Assembly: GCA_022799355.1 (NCBI GenBank)
Contig: JAAWOG010000033.1
Span: 1-37,547, forward strand
Reading direction: 5' to 3'
Source: Lachnospiraceae bacterium
Lineage (GTDB): Bacteria; Bacillota; Clostridia; Lachnospirales; Lachnospiraceae
DNA length: 37,547 nucleotides
Shown here: in pieces, positions 21,132 to 30,477 of the stretch
Layout of the letters: each line of letters opens with the position of its first letter
How positions within the stretch are numbered: position 1 is the stretch's first letter
Notes under the pieces: generated by a model
The model's database searches: none
The model's input: only the letters and a program-made list of their open reading frames with translations
What the model was told of the DNA's origin: nothing
Translations under genes and position numbers: made by a program

Positions 21132-22651
21132 TATTTCACAACCTCCTCTTTCTTTTTCTTACCGCTCTTCTCCATGGCAAATTCCAGAATGGTCTCCTGA
21201 GTTGCCTCCTCACGGTTTAATTCACCGGTAACGCGGCCGTTGCACATCACATAGATCCTGTCTGACATACCCAATATCTCAGGCATTTCGGAAGAGATCA
21301 TAATGATCGCAAAGCCCTTCTGCGCCAGTTCACCCATAATCGCATAGATCTCAGCCTTCGCGCCTACATCCACACCTTTTGTGGGCTCGTCCATAATAAT
21401 GACTTTCATATTATCCTGCGCCAGCGCCTTAGCTACAACGACTTTCTGCTGGTTGCCGCCGGATAAGGAACTTGCCGGATCAAAAATCGTCACCGCCTTG
21501 GTATCCACATCCTCCAGGAATTTCTTAGAAAGTTCCCGTTCCTTCTTTTCGTTGGTAAAGCCGTTATTGGAAAGCTTTTTCACAATCGGCAGCGTGACGT
21601 TCCTGCCAAGTCCCCAACTCAGGATCAGCCCTGTCTTCTGTCTGTCCTCGGGCAGAAGGATAATGCCGTTTTTCATAGCATCTGTGGGATTTTTAACAAC
21701 AATTTCCTTCCCTTCCAGAAATACCCTGCCCTCATTTTGTTTTGTGATACCGCAGATGCTCTCCACCACTTCCGTACGGCCTGCGCCGACCAGTCCGGTC
21801 AATCCCACAATCTCACCCGCGCGCACATGGAAATTGACGTTCTTGTAATAACCGGTACGGGAGAAGTTCTCAACCCGAAGCATTTCCTCACCGGGTTTCA
21901 CTTCCGGTTTCGGGAACAGATCCTTGATCTCACGGCCTACCATGGCTTTGATCAGATCCGCGTTTGTAATGCCGTTCACATCGTAAGTGCCTATGTACTG
22001 GGAATCCCGAAATACGGTTACCCTGCTTGCCAGGCGGTACATATCTTCAAATCTGTGTGAGATAAAGATAATCGAAACACCGTTCTCTTTTAATTTATCA
22101 ACAATCTTATACAGTTTCTGGGACTCGTTTGCCGTCAGCGCCGCCGTCGGCTCATCCAGAATAATGATCTTTGCATGGGTAGAAATTGCCTTTGCAATCT
22201 CAACCATCTGCTGCTGCGCCACGGAAAGGGCTCCCATCTCCGCCGTAGCCTTAAAATCCGCGTCCAGTTCGTCGAGATACCCCTGTGCTTCCTCATTCAT
22301 CTGCTTCCACTGGATCATGCCGTGCTTTTTGATCTCATGGTTCATAAAAATATTTTCCGTCACCGTAAGGTCCGGGTAAGATGTGGGATGCTGGTAAACT
22401 GCGGCAATACCAGCCTGCTGCGCATCTCTCGGTCCCTTAAAGTCCACCTTTTTGCCATCCAGATACATCTCGCCCTCTTCGGCTTTATGTACACCGGTTA
22501 TCACTTTGATAAAGGTCGATTTACCCGCGCCGTTTTCCCCCATCAGCGCATGGACCTCACCCGGTTTGAGTTGAAACTGCACATTGTTCAATGCTTTCAC
22601 GCCAGGGAATATCTTCGTAATACCCTTCAGTTCAAGTACATACTCTGACAA
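21131..22651 (-). CDS. Rhamnose-type ABC transporter double ATPase
   Basis: A 506-residue RbsA-like protein with two fused ATPase domains. First half: Walker A GENGAGKSTFIK, signature LSVAQQQMVEIAKA, Walker B IIILDEPTAALT. Second half: degenerate Walker A GLVGAGRTEV, signature LSGGNQQKVVVAKAL, Walker B VIIMDEPTKGVDVG. It powers import through the two permeases. The start is TTG at 22651 with AGGAGG 8 bp upstream; no in-frame ATG is nearby. It is the first gene of the importer operon, divergent from the two-component system, which probably regulates it. An alternative ligand such as another methyl-pentose cannot be excluded. Confidence 0.92.
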   Translation of the reverse strand: MSEYVLELKGITKIFPGVKALNNVQFQLKPGEVHALMGENGAGKSTFIKVITGVHKAEEGEMYLDGKKVDFKGPRDAQQAGIAAVYQHPTSYPDLTVTENIFMNHEIKKHGMIQWKQMNEEAQGYLDELDADFKATAEMGALSVAQQQMVEIAKAISTHAKIIILDEPTAALTANESQKLYKIVDKLKENGVSIIFISHRFEDMYRLASRVTVFRDSQYIGTYDVNGITNADLIKAMVGREIKDLFPKPEVKPGEEMLRVENFSRTGYYKNVNFHVRAGEIVGLTGLVGAGRTEVVESICGITKQNEGRVFLEGKEIVVKNPTDAMKNGIILLPEDRQKTGLILSWGLGRNVTLPIVKKLSNNGFTNEKKERELSKKFLEDVDTKAVTIFDPASSLSGGNQQKVVVAKALAQDNMKVIIMDEPTKGVDVGAKAEIYAIMGELAQKGFAIIMISSEMPEILGMSDRIYVMCNGRVTGELNREEATQETILEFAMEKSGKKKKEEVVK

Positions 22652-22669
22652 CTCTCTCTCCTCCTATTT

Positions 22670-22783
22670 TAGTTCCGTATCTGTCCTTCCGGTATCTATT
22701 ACCACAGAGCGATTTCCAGCCGACTTCTCGTCTGTAAATCCTCTGGATACCTCACGGACTGATACTGTCTTAGTTCCGTATCT
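22670..22783. repeat. 13-bp direct repeat in the importer leader
   Basis: TAGTTCCGTATCT occurs exactly at 22670-22682 and 22771-22783 (101 bp apart). The second copy runs into the palindrome GTATCT-A-AGATAC (22778-22790). Candidate binding sites for the adjacent YesN-type regulator or another factor. The rest of 22652-22945 holds the two divergent promoters and no gene. Confidence 0.5.
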
Positions 22784-22807
22784 AAGATACTATCTTAAGT
22801 TAATCTC

Positions 22808-22813
22808 AGTATA
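22808..22813 (-). promoter_or_regulatory. Extended -10 of the importer operon
   Basis: Minus-strand TATACT preceded by TG one base upstream, with a poor -35 (AGTCAG). A weak -35 fits activator dependence. Confidence 0.5.
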
Positions 22814-22892
22814 ACACCGTAAAATATTTTCTGACTATCGTACTTTTTTTAGATTTGGGGTAAAATCATTTTCTTTTTTTTGTCCAAAATGG

Positions 22893-22898
22893 TATAAT
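22893..22898 (+). promoter_or_regulatory. Extended -10 of the two-component system
   Basis: TATAAT with TG one base upstream; the -35 region is only T-rich. The predicted start is near 22905, about 120 nt before the response-regulator ATG. Confidence 0.5.
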
Positions 22899-23026
22899 CG
22901 CTGCATGGGAACTTTCCCTGCCGAATACGCCACACTCCGAACACGATGCCTGGCAGGTTGCGGATCAAACCGCCTCCTACTGCCGGCATACGGCCTCCGA
23001 TTAGCGGCGCGGAAATGAGGAAAAAA

Positions 23027-24598
23027 ATGAAACTCTTAATTGTAGATGACGAAAAACTGACAAGGGACGGACTGATGCACAATATCGACTGGAAAGCGCT
23101 GGGAATCGACGCCGTTGTGCAGGCGGATGACGGTATCCATGGGTATGAAGCGGCGCTGGCTTTTCAGCCCGATATTATTCTCAGCGATGTGCGTATGCCC
23201 AGAATGAACGGTATTGAGATGGCTGAAAAACTGCAGCATATCAATCCGGCGCTCAGCATTATCTTTATGAGCGGCTATTCCGACAAAGAATATCTCAAAG
23301 CCGCCATCAAGCTGAAAGCCGTAAGTTATGTGGAAAAACCCATTGATCTTGAAGAGATCTCCGAAACCGTACTGGAGGCGAAAGCCGCCGTGGAAGCAGA
23401 TCGGAAAGCCGCTTCCTCCAAGGCCCTTTCCCTCGCCCGTTTCCGCAGTGCCCTTGCCTCCCGGCTTGCCTACGCGCCGAAAGCGGATCACGCCGTTTTT
23501 CTCTCCGAAGAACCGGATCTTGACTTTCCGAAAGATGAAGATACCCTCTTTTTTACGTTTCTGATCCAGTTCCATCATAACACCTATAATCAGGAGGCTC
23601 TGACCGCTATTATGGAACCGGCAGTGGCAAACGTGCTGCATATGCTGCGCCTTCTGGAGATTCACTCTACAAGACAGGGGCTTTTGTACTTTTACCATGT
23701 CTGGGGCTTTTCAGATTACACCGAAAACCAGAAAAAAAATTTCGGAAACCTGCTGGCGCAGGCTCTCTCCGCCCTTTCCCTGCGCTATCATATCGTATTT
23801 GGAAAAAATGTGCGCGGGGCGCTCCATATTCATGATTCCTATAATTCCGCCGTTATCGAACTGCAGAACTCCTTTTTTTATCCGGACAACACCTATCGGA
23901 TCTATGAACACCGGGACTCTTCCGATACCTTTTTCGACGTCAGCACGTTAAACGCGGACAGCCGCCTTTCCGAAGCGCTCCTGCGAAAGGATAAAAACCA
24001 GGCGAAACTCCTTTTGAATGAACTGTTTCAAAAGATCATGCCTCCCGTTAACGTCCTGCCCAATCAGGTGAAAGATCTGTATTATAAACTGTTTATTACC
24101 ACAGGCGAAACCTGTGAAATGCTGCATCTTCAAAACACCGCGGGCAGCGAACCCGGCAGCAGCCTCTGGGGATATATTTCCGAGTGCGAATCCATCTACG
24201 AGCTGCACCGTCTGCTGGAAGAAAAAACCGAAGATTTCTTTTCTCAGATCCGGAACCGGAGTGAAAATAATTCCACCGTCTATCTGATCAAAGAATTTAT
24301 TGCGGCCCATTATCAGGATGAGACATTATCCATCAAAGACATCAGCGAGCATGTTTTTCTCTCTTCTTCCTATATCTGCACCCTGTTTAAAAACGAGACA
24401 GGGCAGACGCTGAACCAGTATCTGACGGATTTCCGGATAGACAAGGCAAAAAACCTGCTGACCGATCCCAGATACAAGATCACCGACATTTCCGCCCGGG
24501 TAGGCTACAGCGACGGAAACTATTTTGGAAAAACCTTTAAAAAACTGGTGGGAATGTCCCCCTCGGAATACCGGGAACAGGAACTGAACTTCTCATAA
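23027..24598 (+). CDS. YesN-type response regulator (REC + AraC HTH)
   Basis: A 523-residue response regulator. The receiver domain (1-120) starts MKLLIVDDEKLTRDG, with phospho-acceptor Asp 54 in ILSDVRMPRM and the conserved Lys in YVEKPID. A long middle domain (about 130-415) has no clear signature. The C-terminal AraC HTH (about 420-520) reads SIKDISEHVFLSSSYICTLF ... KITDISARVGYSDGNYFGKT, a classic pair of HTH motifs. The ATG at 23027 follows GAGG at 7-10 bp; the longer frame lacks an RBS. Its partner kinase lies 12 bp downstream. Being divergent from the importer operon, it most likely activates that operon, as YesN-type regulators do for plant-polysaccharide sugars. Confidence 0.92.
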   Translation: MKLLIVDDEKLTRDGLMHNIDWKALGIDAVVQADDGIHGYEAALAFQPDIILSDVRMPRMNGIEMAEKLQHINPALSIIFMSGYSDKEYLKAAIKLKAVSYVEKPIDLEEISETVLEAKAAVEADRKAASSKALSLARFRSALASRLAYAPKADHAVFLSEEPDLDFPKDEDTLFFTFLIQFHHNTYNQEALTAIMEPAVANVLHMLRLLEIHSTRQGLLYFYHVWGFSDYTENQKKNFGNLLAQALSALSLRYHIVFGKNVRGALHIHDSYNSAVIELQNSFFYPDNTYRIYEHRDSSDTFFDVSTLNADSRLSEALLRKDKNQAKLLLNELFQKIMPPVNVLPNQVKDLYYKLFITTGETCEMLHLQNTAGSEPGSSLWGYISECESIYELHRLLEEKTEDFFSQIRNRSENNSTVYLIKEFIAAHYQDETLSIKDISEHVFLSSSYICTLFKNETGQTLNQYLTDFRIDKAKNLLTDPRYKITDISARVGYSDGNYFGKTFKKLVGMSPSEYREQELNFS

Positions 24599-24610
24599 CG
24601 GAGCCTTGCC

Positions 24611-26428
24611 ATGAAAAAAAAGCTGCAGTCCGCCGTGCACTATTTTCTGCACGACATGAAATTTAAAAACAAGTTTATGATCACCCATCTGATCCTTGTC
24701 CTTTTCCCTACGCTGATCGTATTTCTGTTTTTGTACGGAAGGCTTTCCCATATTATTACTGACAATACGATCGAATCGGAACAGGCGTTGGTAAGCCAGA
24801 CGGCGGATACTCTGGGGGCTACGATCAGCCAGCTCAATCTCTCCATGGACAGCATCACCTCCAATCCCTTCCTCTCGGAAGCCACCTACACGCCGGACGT
24901 CTATGGCTATCTTTCCGATAAACAGGGCTCTGTGCAGGCACTGGAATTTTTCAGCAATATCAATTCCCTGATTGACCATGAGTTTATTACCGCCATAAAA
25001 ATATATATTCCATCAGATAGAGAAATCCAATTTTACTCTCCCTCTTTTTCCGGCGTCATATCTTCCGTTGACGAAATCTCCGGAAGTTACTGGCACGGTA
25101 TTTTTGCCGGGCAGCCGGAAATTGTCTCGCTGCTTTGTCCCTCTTTTTATCTGACTACCAAAGAGATCCGGGATCTGGGCTCACTGGCTTTTATACAAAA
25201 ATTTACAAACCTGGCAAATCCCGATGGGGAATGCAGCTATGTCGTCATCTACTTTTCCGAAAGCTATCTGGAAAACATGCTGCACAAAAACCTTACCGGC
25301 ACAAACAGCGTATACTATCTGATCAACAGCAGAAACTCCATTGTCGCCTCCTCCGATAAAAGCCTTGCCGGCACCTATTTTAAACGGTATGAGGCGATCC
25401 CGGAGGCAGTGGGCAGTACGGAAGAATTTGCCACCACAACGATCCTCGATGAAAATCTTTACATGGGCTATCGTGAGATCGACCACACAGACTGGCGGCT
25501 GGTTTCCGTAATTCCCGTAAGCAGCGTTTTTTCAGAAGGACGCCAGGTACTTGTCAGCACCGCCGAGCTGTATCTGGTCTTTGTTTTTCTTGCCTGCGCA
25601 ACGGCGCTGTTTTTATCCGGCAGCCTTGCGAAGCGTCTCTCCCTTGTGGTAGAAAAGATCAATCAGAATCGTGAAAAGAGCCTGGTTCCGTTTGAGGATA
25701 ACTCCGATAAAGATGAGATCGGGCAGCTTGTCACCAACTATAACGCCATGGTGGAGCGCATCAACCAATTGATGGAAGAACAGACCGAGACGGCCGAGAA
25801 GCTGAAAGTTTCCGAAGTGAAGGCGCTGCAGGCGCAGATCAACCCTCACTTCCTCTATAATATGCTGGATATGGTCAACTGGCTTGCACAGAGCGGCAAG
25901 CAAAAAGAAGTCTCCCTCGCGGTACAGACTCTGTCCAAGTTCTACAGGCTAACCCTTTCCAAAAAAAATATCACAACACCGATCCGGGAAGAGCTGCGGC
26001 ATGTGGAGCTCTATGTAAAATTACAAAATATGAGATATGAGGACAAGATTTCTTTTCTGATCGATGTGCCGGATGAGATTCTGGATTTTGAGATTCCCAA
26101 ACTGGTGCTGCAGCCCATCGTGGAAAACTCCATCCAGCACGGTATTTTTGAAAAGGAGTCCAAGGAAGGGACTATTGTCATTATGGCATGGACCGAAGGA
26201 AATGATATCGTCTTTGTGGTCTCCGACGACGGCGTCGGCATCCCGCCCGAAAAACTGCCCTGTATCCTGGACGGCACTTACGAAGACGGCAAGGGCAGCA
26301 ATATCGGTATTTATAATACGCATCTGCGGCTGCAGCTTCTTTATGGAGAGACCTATGGACTTCACTATGAAAGCACTCCGGGAACCGGTACGGAAGTACA
26401 GGTGAAATTGCCGGCGATGACCTCCTAG
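24611..26428 (+). CDS. YesM-type sensor histidine kinase
   Basis: A 605-residue membrane kinase. Membrane segment 1 (about 23-45) and segment 2 (about 315-338) flank a large extracellular dCache-like sensor. A HAMP linker leads to the His_kinase domain with phospho-acceptor His near residue 413 in QINPHFLYNMLDMVNWL. The ATPase domain follows, with N-box VLQPIVENSIQHGI and G-box VVSDDGVGIPPEKLP. It should phosphorylate the regulator encoded just upstream. The extracellular sensor may read a sugar or a binding protein. Its TAG stop coincides with the first bases of a MITE-like repeat (26426-26589), so its last few residues may differ from the ancestral protein. Confidence 0.93.
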   Translation: MKKKLQSAVHYFLHDMKFKNKFMITHLILVLFPTLIVFLFLYGRLSHIITDNTIESEQALVSQTADTLGATISQLNLSMDSITSNPFLSEATYTPDVYGYLSDKQGSVQALEFFSNINSLIDHEFITAIKIYIPSDREIQFYSPSFSGVISSVDEISGSYWHGIFAGQPEIVSLLCPSFYLTTKEIRDLGSLAFIQKFTNLANPDGECSYVVIYFSESYLENMLHKNLTGTNSVYYLINSRNSIVASSDKSLAGTYFKRYEAIPEAVGSTEEFATTTILDENLYMGYREIDHTDWRLVSVIPVSSVFSEGRQVLVSTAELYLVFVFLACATALFLSGSLAKRLSLVVEKINQNREKSLVPFEDNSDKDEIGQLVTNYNAMVERINQLMEEQTETAEKLKVSEVKALQAQINPHFLYNMLDMVNWLAQSGKQKEVSLAVQTLSKFYRLTLSKKNITTPIREELRHVELYVKLQNMRYEDKISFLIDVPDEILDFEIPKLVLQPIVENSIQHGIFEKESKEGTIVIMAWTEGNDIVFVVSDDGVGIPPEKLPCILDGTYEDGKGSNIGIYNTHLRLQLLYGETYGLHYESTPGTGTEVQVKLPAMTS

Positions 26429-26589
26429 TACTGCATTACGGAAATAACGGTGAAAATCAGTGCCCGATATTTGTGTCAGGGCAAGGCGGAAGAGGGAGAC
26501 GATGCGGTGGCATCGTTGACTGATGACAACGCGGCAATGACACAAAGAGCGGGTGCTGAGTTCACCGAAATTTCTGCAAGGTAGTACTA
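26426..26589. mobile_element. MITE-like 164-bp inverted-repeat element
   Basis: Starts TAGTACT and ends AGTACTA. Arms 26427-26478 and 26538-26588 match at about 40 of 52 positions, including perfect AGTACT, CGGTGAA and TTTGTGTCA blocks. Internal hairpins: ACGATGC/GCATCGT (26499-26505 and 26510-26516, GGTG loop) and CGTTG/CAACG (26514-26518 and 26527-26531). It has no ORF and may be flanked by a TA duplication. Its first three bases form the kinase stop codon. Confidence 0.7.
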
Positions 26590-26663
26590 ATCCGCGTCTC
26601 CCCACATTGAAACCTCCCTGCCTGGCTGATAAAAGCCGTCCGAAAACAACAGGTACATAAATT

Positions 26664-26861
26664 TTAAAGTATTGCTCCCTGCTCCTTTAAAATCCGCGCC
26701 ACATTTTCATAGCGGAAATTCTTCTCATGCGCCGCATATACCGCAGCCATCACGCCGGCGGCATGTCCGGTGGACACACAGGTCATGGAGATGCGCAGAA
26801 CGCTGTAAACGAAATGAGAAACCATCTGAATATTACGCGCCGGGATATGGAGGAGATACAT
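26664..26861 (-). pseudogene. C-terminal remnant of an FAD-dependent oxidoreductase
   Basis: Only about 65 residues remain. The end RISMTCVSTGHAAGVMAAVY ... ENVARILKEQGAIL closely follows the C-terminal pattern of FAD-dependent oxidoreductases of the PF12831 type: R-x-x-x-T-C-x-x-T-G-x-A-A-G, then a helix, then LKEQGAIL. The upstream LLHIPARNIQMVSHFVYSVL recalls the preceding P-x-GRNIS-x-SH segment. The roughly 400-500 residues that should precede, including the GxGxxG nucleotide site, are absent. No RBS is seen. It is probably the relic of a gene lost by deletion, next to a MITE-like repeat. A spurious ORF is unlikely given the ordered motif match. Confidence 0.65.
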
Positions 26862-26902
26862 AAACTCAGCAAAGAAACATCATGGCGGAGCAGAAAATAT
26901 TT

Positions 26903-26950
26903 CAAAAATACACGCTGTCAGAGGGATATTCCCCTGACAGCGTGTGTTTT
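26903..26950. terminator. Strong bidirectional terminator
   Basis: A perfect 12-bp stem ACACGCTGTCAG (26910-26921) with CTGACAGCGTGT (26934-26945). GTTTTT follows on the plus strand and ATTTTTG on the minus strand. It ends the small gene to the right and could also stop readthrough from the two-component system. Confidence 0.88.
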
Positions 26951-26969
26951 TACCAAATCGTTTTTGCCG

Positions 26970-27152
26970 TCATTCCTTGATTACGTCCAGTTCTGTGAGA
27001 TTGACACCGGACTCAGTCAGTATTACCTTTAATTCAATGTACCGGCGTTTCATTTTTTTATATCCCAAAGATTCTTTATCCGTATCCACCATATAGTCCT
27101 GTAGCCTTGCAAATTCCTCAACATTCCTCTGCATCATTTCTTTATCTGACAT
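26970..27152 (-). CDS. 60-residue helical protein of unknown function
   Basis: The protein starts MSDKEMMQRNVEEFARLQDY and ends VNLTELDVIKE. It is charged and almost entirely helix-forming, with a likely short coiled coil (KKMKRRYIELKVILTESGVN). No signal peptide or cysteine pair is visible. AGAGAGGTGGGG lies before the ATG and a strong terminator follows, so it looks like an independent single gene. Family not recognised. Confidence 0.65.
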   Translation of the reverse strand: MSDKEMMQRNVEEFARLQDYMVDTDKESLGYKKMKRRYIELKVILTESGVNLTELDVIKE

Positions 27153-27279
27153 ACAATCCCCACCTCTCTTTCAATCTGTACTGATTGTTATAATTTAATC
27201 TTAGCAGATTATGCCGGCTATATAAAATTATAAGCACTTTACACCATGACACTTTTTCAGGTTAAATATACTATATTTT

Positions 27280-28764
27280 CTATACTTTATCTATCAGTTT
27301 CTTTTTACTGACCACCGGCTCGCAGGTAAGATCCACTCCCAGCCGCTTAAATGTCTTAATGTCTACCTCCGACAGCATAACGGAAGTATGAACCTGGCAG
27401 TCTTTCAGGTTCGGGAGCTGTTCCAGCGCCGCCCTTGCGTTTTTGTCGCCGGTTGCGGCAAGAGAGAGGGCGATCAGTACTTCATCCGTATGAAGCCTTG
27501 GATTTCTTCCACCCAGATACTTTACTTTTAACTCCTGTATCGGTTCAATGGCTTCCGGACTGATCAGCTTCACATCATGATCAATCCCCGCAAGGAATTT
27601 CAGGGCATTCAGCAAAAGCGCCGCCGATGCACCAAGAAAATCGGACGTTTTGGAGGTGATAATATGACCGTCCGGCAGTTCGATCGCCGCCGCCGGCAAT
27701 CCGGTCTCCTCTACCCGCTTCTTTGCCGCCACTGTCACCCTTCTGTCGGCGGTAGTGATCTTCGCCTGTTTCATCAGCAATTCAATCTTGTATATCTCAT
27801 TCTCAGAAGCTTCTTCTCTGACCACCTTTCCGGCTGCGGTATAATAACGCCGGATGATCTCCATACAGGAAGCCTGCCTGCAGACCTCATCATCCACAAT
27901 GCAGTTTCCCACCATATTTACACCCATATCCGTAGGAGATTTGTAAACACATTCTCCGTAAATCCCCTCAAAGATAGCGCTGAGCACCGGGAATATCTCG
28001 ATATCCCGGTTATAGTTTACGGTCGTCTCCCCGTATGCTTCCAGATGGAACGGATCGATCATATTGATATCATTTAAGTCCGCCGTAGCCGCCTCATAGG
28101 CAAGATTAACCGGATGCTTCAGCGGCAGATTCCAGATCGGGAACGTCTCGAATTTTGCATACCCTGCCTTAATGCCCTTTAAACTGTCATGATAAAGCTG
28201 GGACAGGCATGTCGCCATCTTTCCGCTGCCCGGTCCCGGTGCCGTTACTACCACAAGCGGGCGCGTTGTCTCAATATAATCATTCTGCCCAAACCCCTCC
28301 GGGCTGACGATCAGCGGTACATTGGACGGATAGCCCTCTATCATATAATGTATATACACCCGAATGTTCTTTTTCTCCAGCCGGTTTTTAAACTGGACCG
28401 CCCCCGCCTGTCCGGTGAAATGCGTGATCACAACGCTTCCCACTAACAACCCGCAGCGCTCAAACTCCGCGATCAGGCGCACCACATCCACATCATAAGT
28501 GATGCCCAGATCCCCCCGCACCTTATTTTTCTCGATATCCGTCGCACTGATGACCAGCACGACCTCCGCCATATCGGAGAGTTCCATCAGCATCTTTAAT
28601 TTCGCGTCCGGCATAAACCCCGGCAGCACCCTTGACGCATGATAATCGTCAAAAAGCTTACCGCCAAACTCCAGATACAGCTTGTCCCCAAACTGCGCTA
28701 TCCTGTCCCTAATATGCTGAGACTGTATTTTTACATACTTTTCATGATCAAACCCTTTTTTCAT
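27280..28764 (-). CDS. DUF1846 domain protein
   Basis: A 494-residue cytoplasmic protein covering the full DUF1846 family (PF08903). Recognisable stretches are MKKGFDHEKYVKIQSQHIRD at the start, HYMIEGYPSNVPLIVSPEGF, VVTAPGPGSGKMATCLSQLY with a P-loop-like GPGSGK near residue 190, and KYLGGRNPRLHTDEVLIALS. The family is widespread in Firmicutes, is of uncertain biochemical role and has been linked to peptide or metabolite handling without firm assignment. It is a single gene with its own promoter (28824-28852) and has normal length. Confidence 0.92.
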   Translation of the reverse strand: MKKGFDHEKYVKIQSQHIRDRIAQFGDKLYLEFGGKLFDDYHASRVLPGFMPDAKLKMLMELSDMAEVVLVISATDIEKNKVRGDLGITYDVDVVRLIAEFERCGLLVGSVVITHFTGQAGAVQFKNRLEKKNIRVYIHYMIEGYPSNVPLIVSPEGFGQNDYIETTRPLVVVTAPGPGSGKMATCLSQLYHDSLKGIKAGYAKFETFPIWNLPLKHPVNLAYEAATADLNDINMIDPFHLEAYGETTVNYNRDIEIFPVLSAIFEGIYGECVYKSPTDMGVNMVGNCIVDDEVCRQASCMEIIRRYYTAAGKVVREEASENEIYKIELLMKQAKITTADRRVTVAAKKRVEETGLPAAAIELPDGHIITSKTSDFLGASAALLLNALKFLAGIDHDVKLISPEAIEPIQELKVKYLGGRNPRLHTDEVLIALSLAATGDKNARAALEQLPNLKDCQVHTSVMLSEVDIKTFKRLGVDLTCEPVVSKKKLIDKV

Positions 28765-28823
28765 TCTGTCTTCCCTCTTTTGTTATCCTTAAGCGTTGAA
28801 AATTCTTCTTTGCTCACCCATCT

Positions 28824-28852
28824 ATTTTAGTGGAAAACGGTAAATTTTTCAA
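28824..28852 (-). promoter_or_regulatory. Promoter of the DUF1846 gene
   Basis: On the minus strand TTGAAA (28847-28852), 17 bp, TAAAAT (28824-28829). The start codon lies about 60 nt further on. Confidence 0.65.
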
Positions 28853-28896
28853 TGTTTATTATCTGTTTATCCTTTTTATATGCTGAACTGCTACTT

Positions 28897-30477
28897 TTAT
28901 ACTACTGCCTCGATCAGTACTTTATCCCCCAACACAATCTCTTTTACGCCGGTTTCTTTCTTTTTATTGAAGTTAAAACTGAGCATATACCCCTTTTTCA
29001 AACGGAAATGATTAAGATAGCCCACAAGCTGTTCTTCTCCCCGCTCATGATACGCATTTCCCCTCCATACTTTCATTTCAATCACGCTCTGTTCCCCACG
29101 ATAATCGATCACCAGATCCATCCTCTCACGATTGCGCGTCTCCGGTTCCACATAGCTGTTGCCGACGCCGTTGATAATCGGTTTTAAAAACAACATAAAA
29201 TAGCGTCTGCCCGCATCCTCCAGAAAAGTCTCATCTTTATCACCATAAAGCTGTCCGAACGCCTCAACGAATTTTTCCAGCACTCTCCTGACATTCAAAT
29301 GTCCGTCTACAATAAACCGGTTTTTATCCTGCGCCCCCGCATCATACATCCTGCTTCCTACAAACTCCTCCGAAATAAACAGGTTATAGAGCACCGATTC
29401 AAAAATCCGATTGGCAACAACGGTAATCCCGTTATCATTTTTTATAAAACCAAACATTGCCGCCACATCGATATAATGATTCTGGGACACATAGGGGATC
29501 TGTTTCCCCGTAAACAAAAGTTCATACAGTACGGTGCGGAGCATCGGATAGTCCGTCAGTTTTCCTGCCAGCGACTGAAATAGCGGATTATTGTCATTGA
29601 GCAGAAGTTTTACCGCTTCGATAATCCCCTCCTTCGTCCATGCGCTTCCCCGATGAGAAAAACCTTCCATCTCCGTCACTCTCTCATCCATAAACTGACA
29701 AAGCCGGGAAACCAGATAGGGATACCCGGACGTATAGTCATAAAGCAGTCCTGCCATCTTCCCGGTATCCATCCCCGTATGATAATCCTTATCATATTCC
29801 GCCAGCATCCCGGCGATCTCCTGCGCGGAAAAACTCATATCCACTCGAAATTCAGCCGCAATATTCCATGGACTGTTGATTTTATGGTCCGTATCCGGAC
29901 GAAGTTTATGTTTTATATTACGGACATCGTACACTCCTGCCAGGATTACGGACTGAAAAGTAGAAACTTTTCTTCTTTTCAGATAATACGCCCGCAATTG
30001 TGCCAGAAAATCTATAAACACCTGATTATTGGCAGCCAAATCCACCTCATCGATAATCAGCACGATCTTCTGCTCCGACATTTCACACCAGCTCTTCAGA
30101 ACTTTAAAAAGTGCCTGAAGAGAAGATGTCCACGCCTGTTTTTCCTGAAATGACACCAGCTTTTCCCGGATTCCATCCGGAAAATATTCTACCAGATCCA
30201 GCAATTCCTCGGTAAATGCCGCAACAAATGACTGTTCACTTTCAAAAGAAGAAAAACTCATTGTCTGAAAATCCATACTGACAACAAGATAATCCTTTTT
30301 CAAATACTCCGTAAGAGCCATCAGCGTAGTGGTTTTTCCATACTGTCTTCCTTTATTTACCGTAAAATACTTTTCTTTATCCACCATTGCCCTGATCTGC
30401 TCCAGGCGGCTTGTAAGATCCACCATATAATGCAGTTCCGGATCGCAGTACCCTTCCGTGTTAAATACTTTTGCCAT
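28897..30477 (-). CDS. AAA-ATPase-like protein with PD-(D/E)XK nuclease domain
   Basis: A 526-residue protein of a family much expanded in gut anaerobes. N-terminal AAA-ATPase-like domain: Walker A VNKGRQYGKTTTLMALTEYL (near residue 43), Walker B KIVLIIDEVDLAANNQVF. A middle winged-helix-like part follows, then a C-terminal PD-(D/E)XK nuclease-superfamily domain with NRERMDLVIDYRGEQSVIEM followed by KVWRG, giving the D ... E-x-K triad. It may be a defence or mobile-DNA related nuclease, but no target is known. It stands alone between DUF1846 and rhaA. Only one family member is present here. Confidence 0.9.
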   Translation of the reverse strand: MAKVFNTEGYCDPELHYMVDLTSRLEQIRAMVDKEKYFTVNKGRQYGKTTTLMALTEYLKKDYLVVSMDFQTMSFSSFESEQSFVAAFTEELLDLVEYFPDGIREKLVSFQEKQAWTSSLQALFKVLKSWCEMSEQKIVLIIDEVDLAANNQVFIDFLAQLRAYYLKRRKVSTFQSVILAGVYDVRNIKHKLRPDTDHKINSPWNIAAEFRVDMSFSAQEIAGMLAEYDKDYHTGMDTGKMAGLLYDYTSGYPYLVSRLCQFMDERVTEMEGFSHRGSAWTKEGIIEAVKLLLNDNNPLFQSLAGKLTDYPMLRTVLYELLFTGKQIPYVSQNHYIDVAAMFGFIKNDNGITVVANRIFESVLYNLFISEEFVGSRMYDAGAQDKNRFIVDGHLNVRRVLEKFVEAFGQLYGDKDETFLEDAGRRYFMLFLKPIINGVGNSYVEPETRNRERMDLVIDYRGEQSVIEMKVWRGNAYHERGEEQLVGYLNHFRLKKGYMLSFNFNKKKETGVKEIVLGDKVLIEAVV

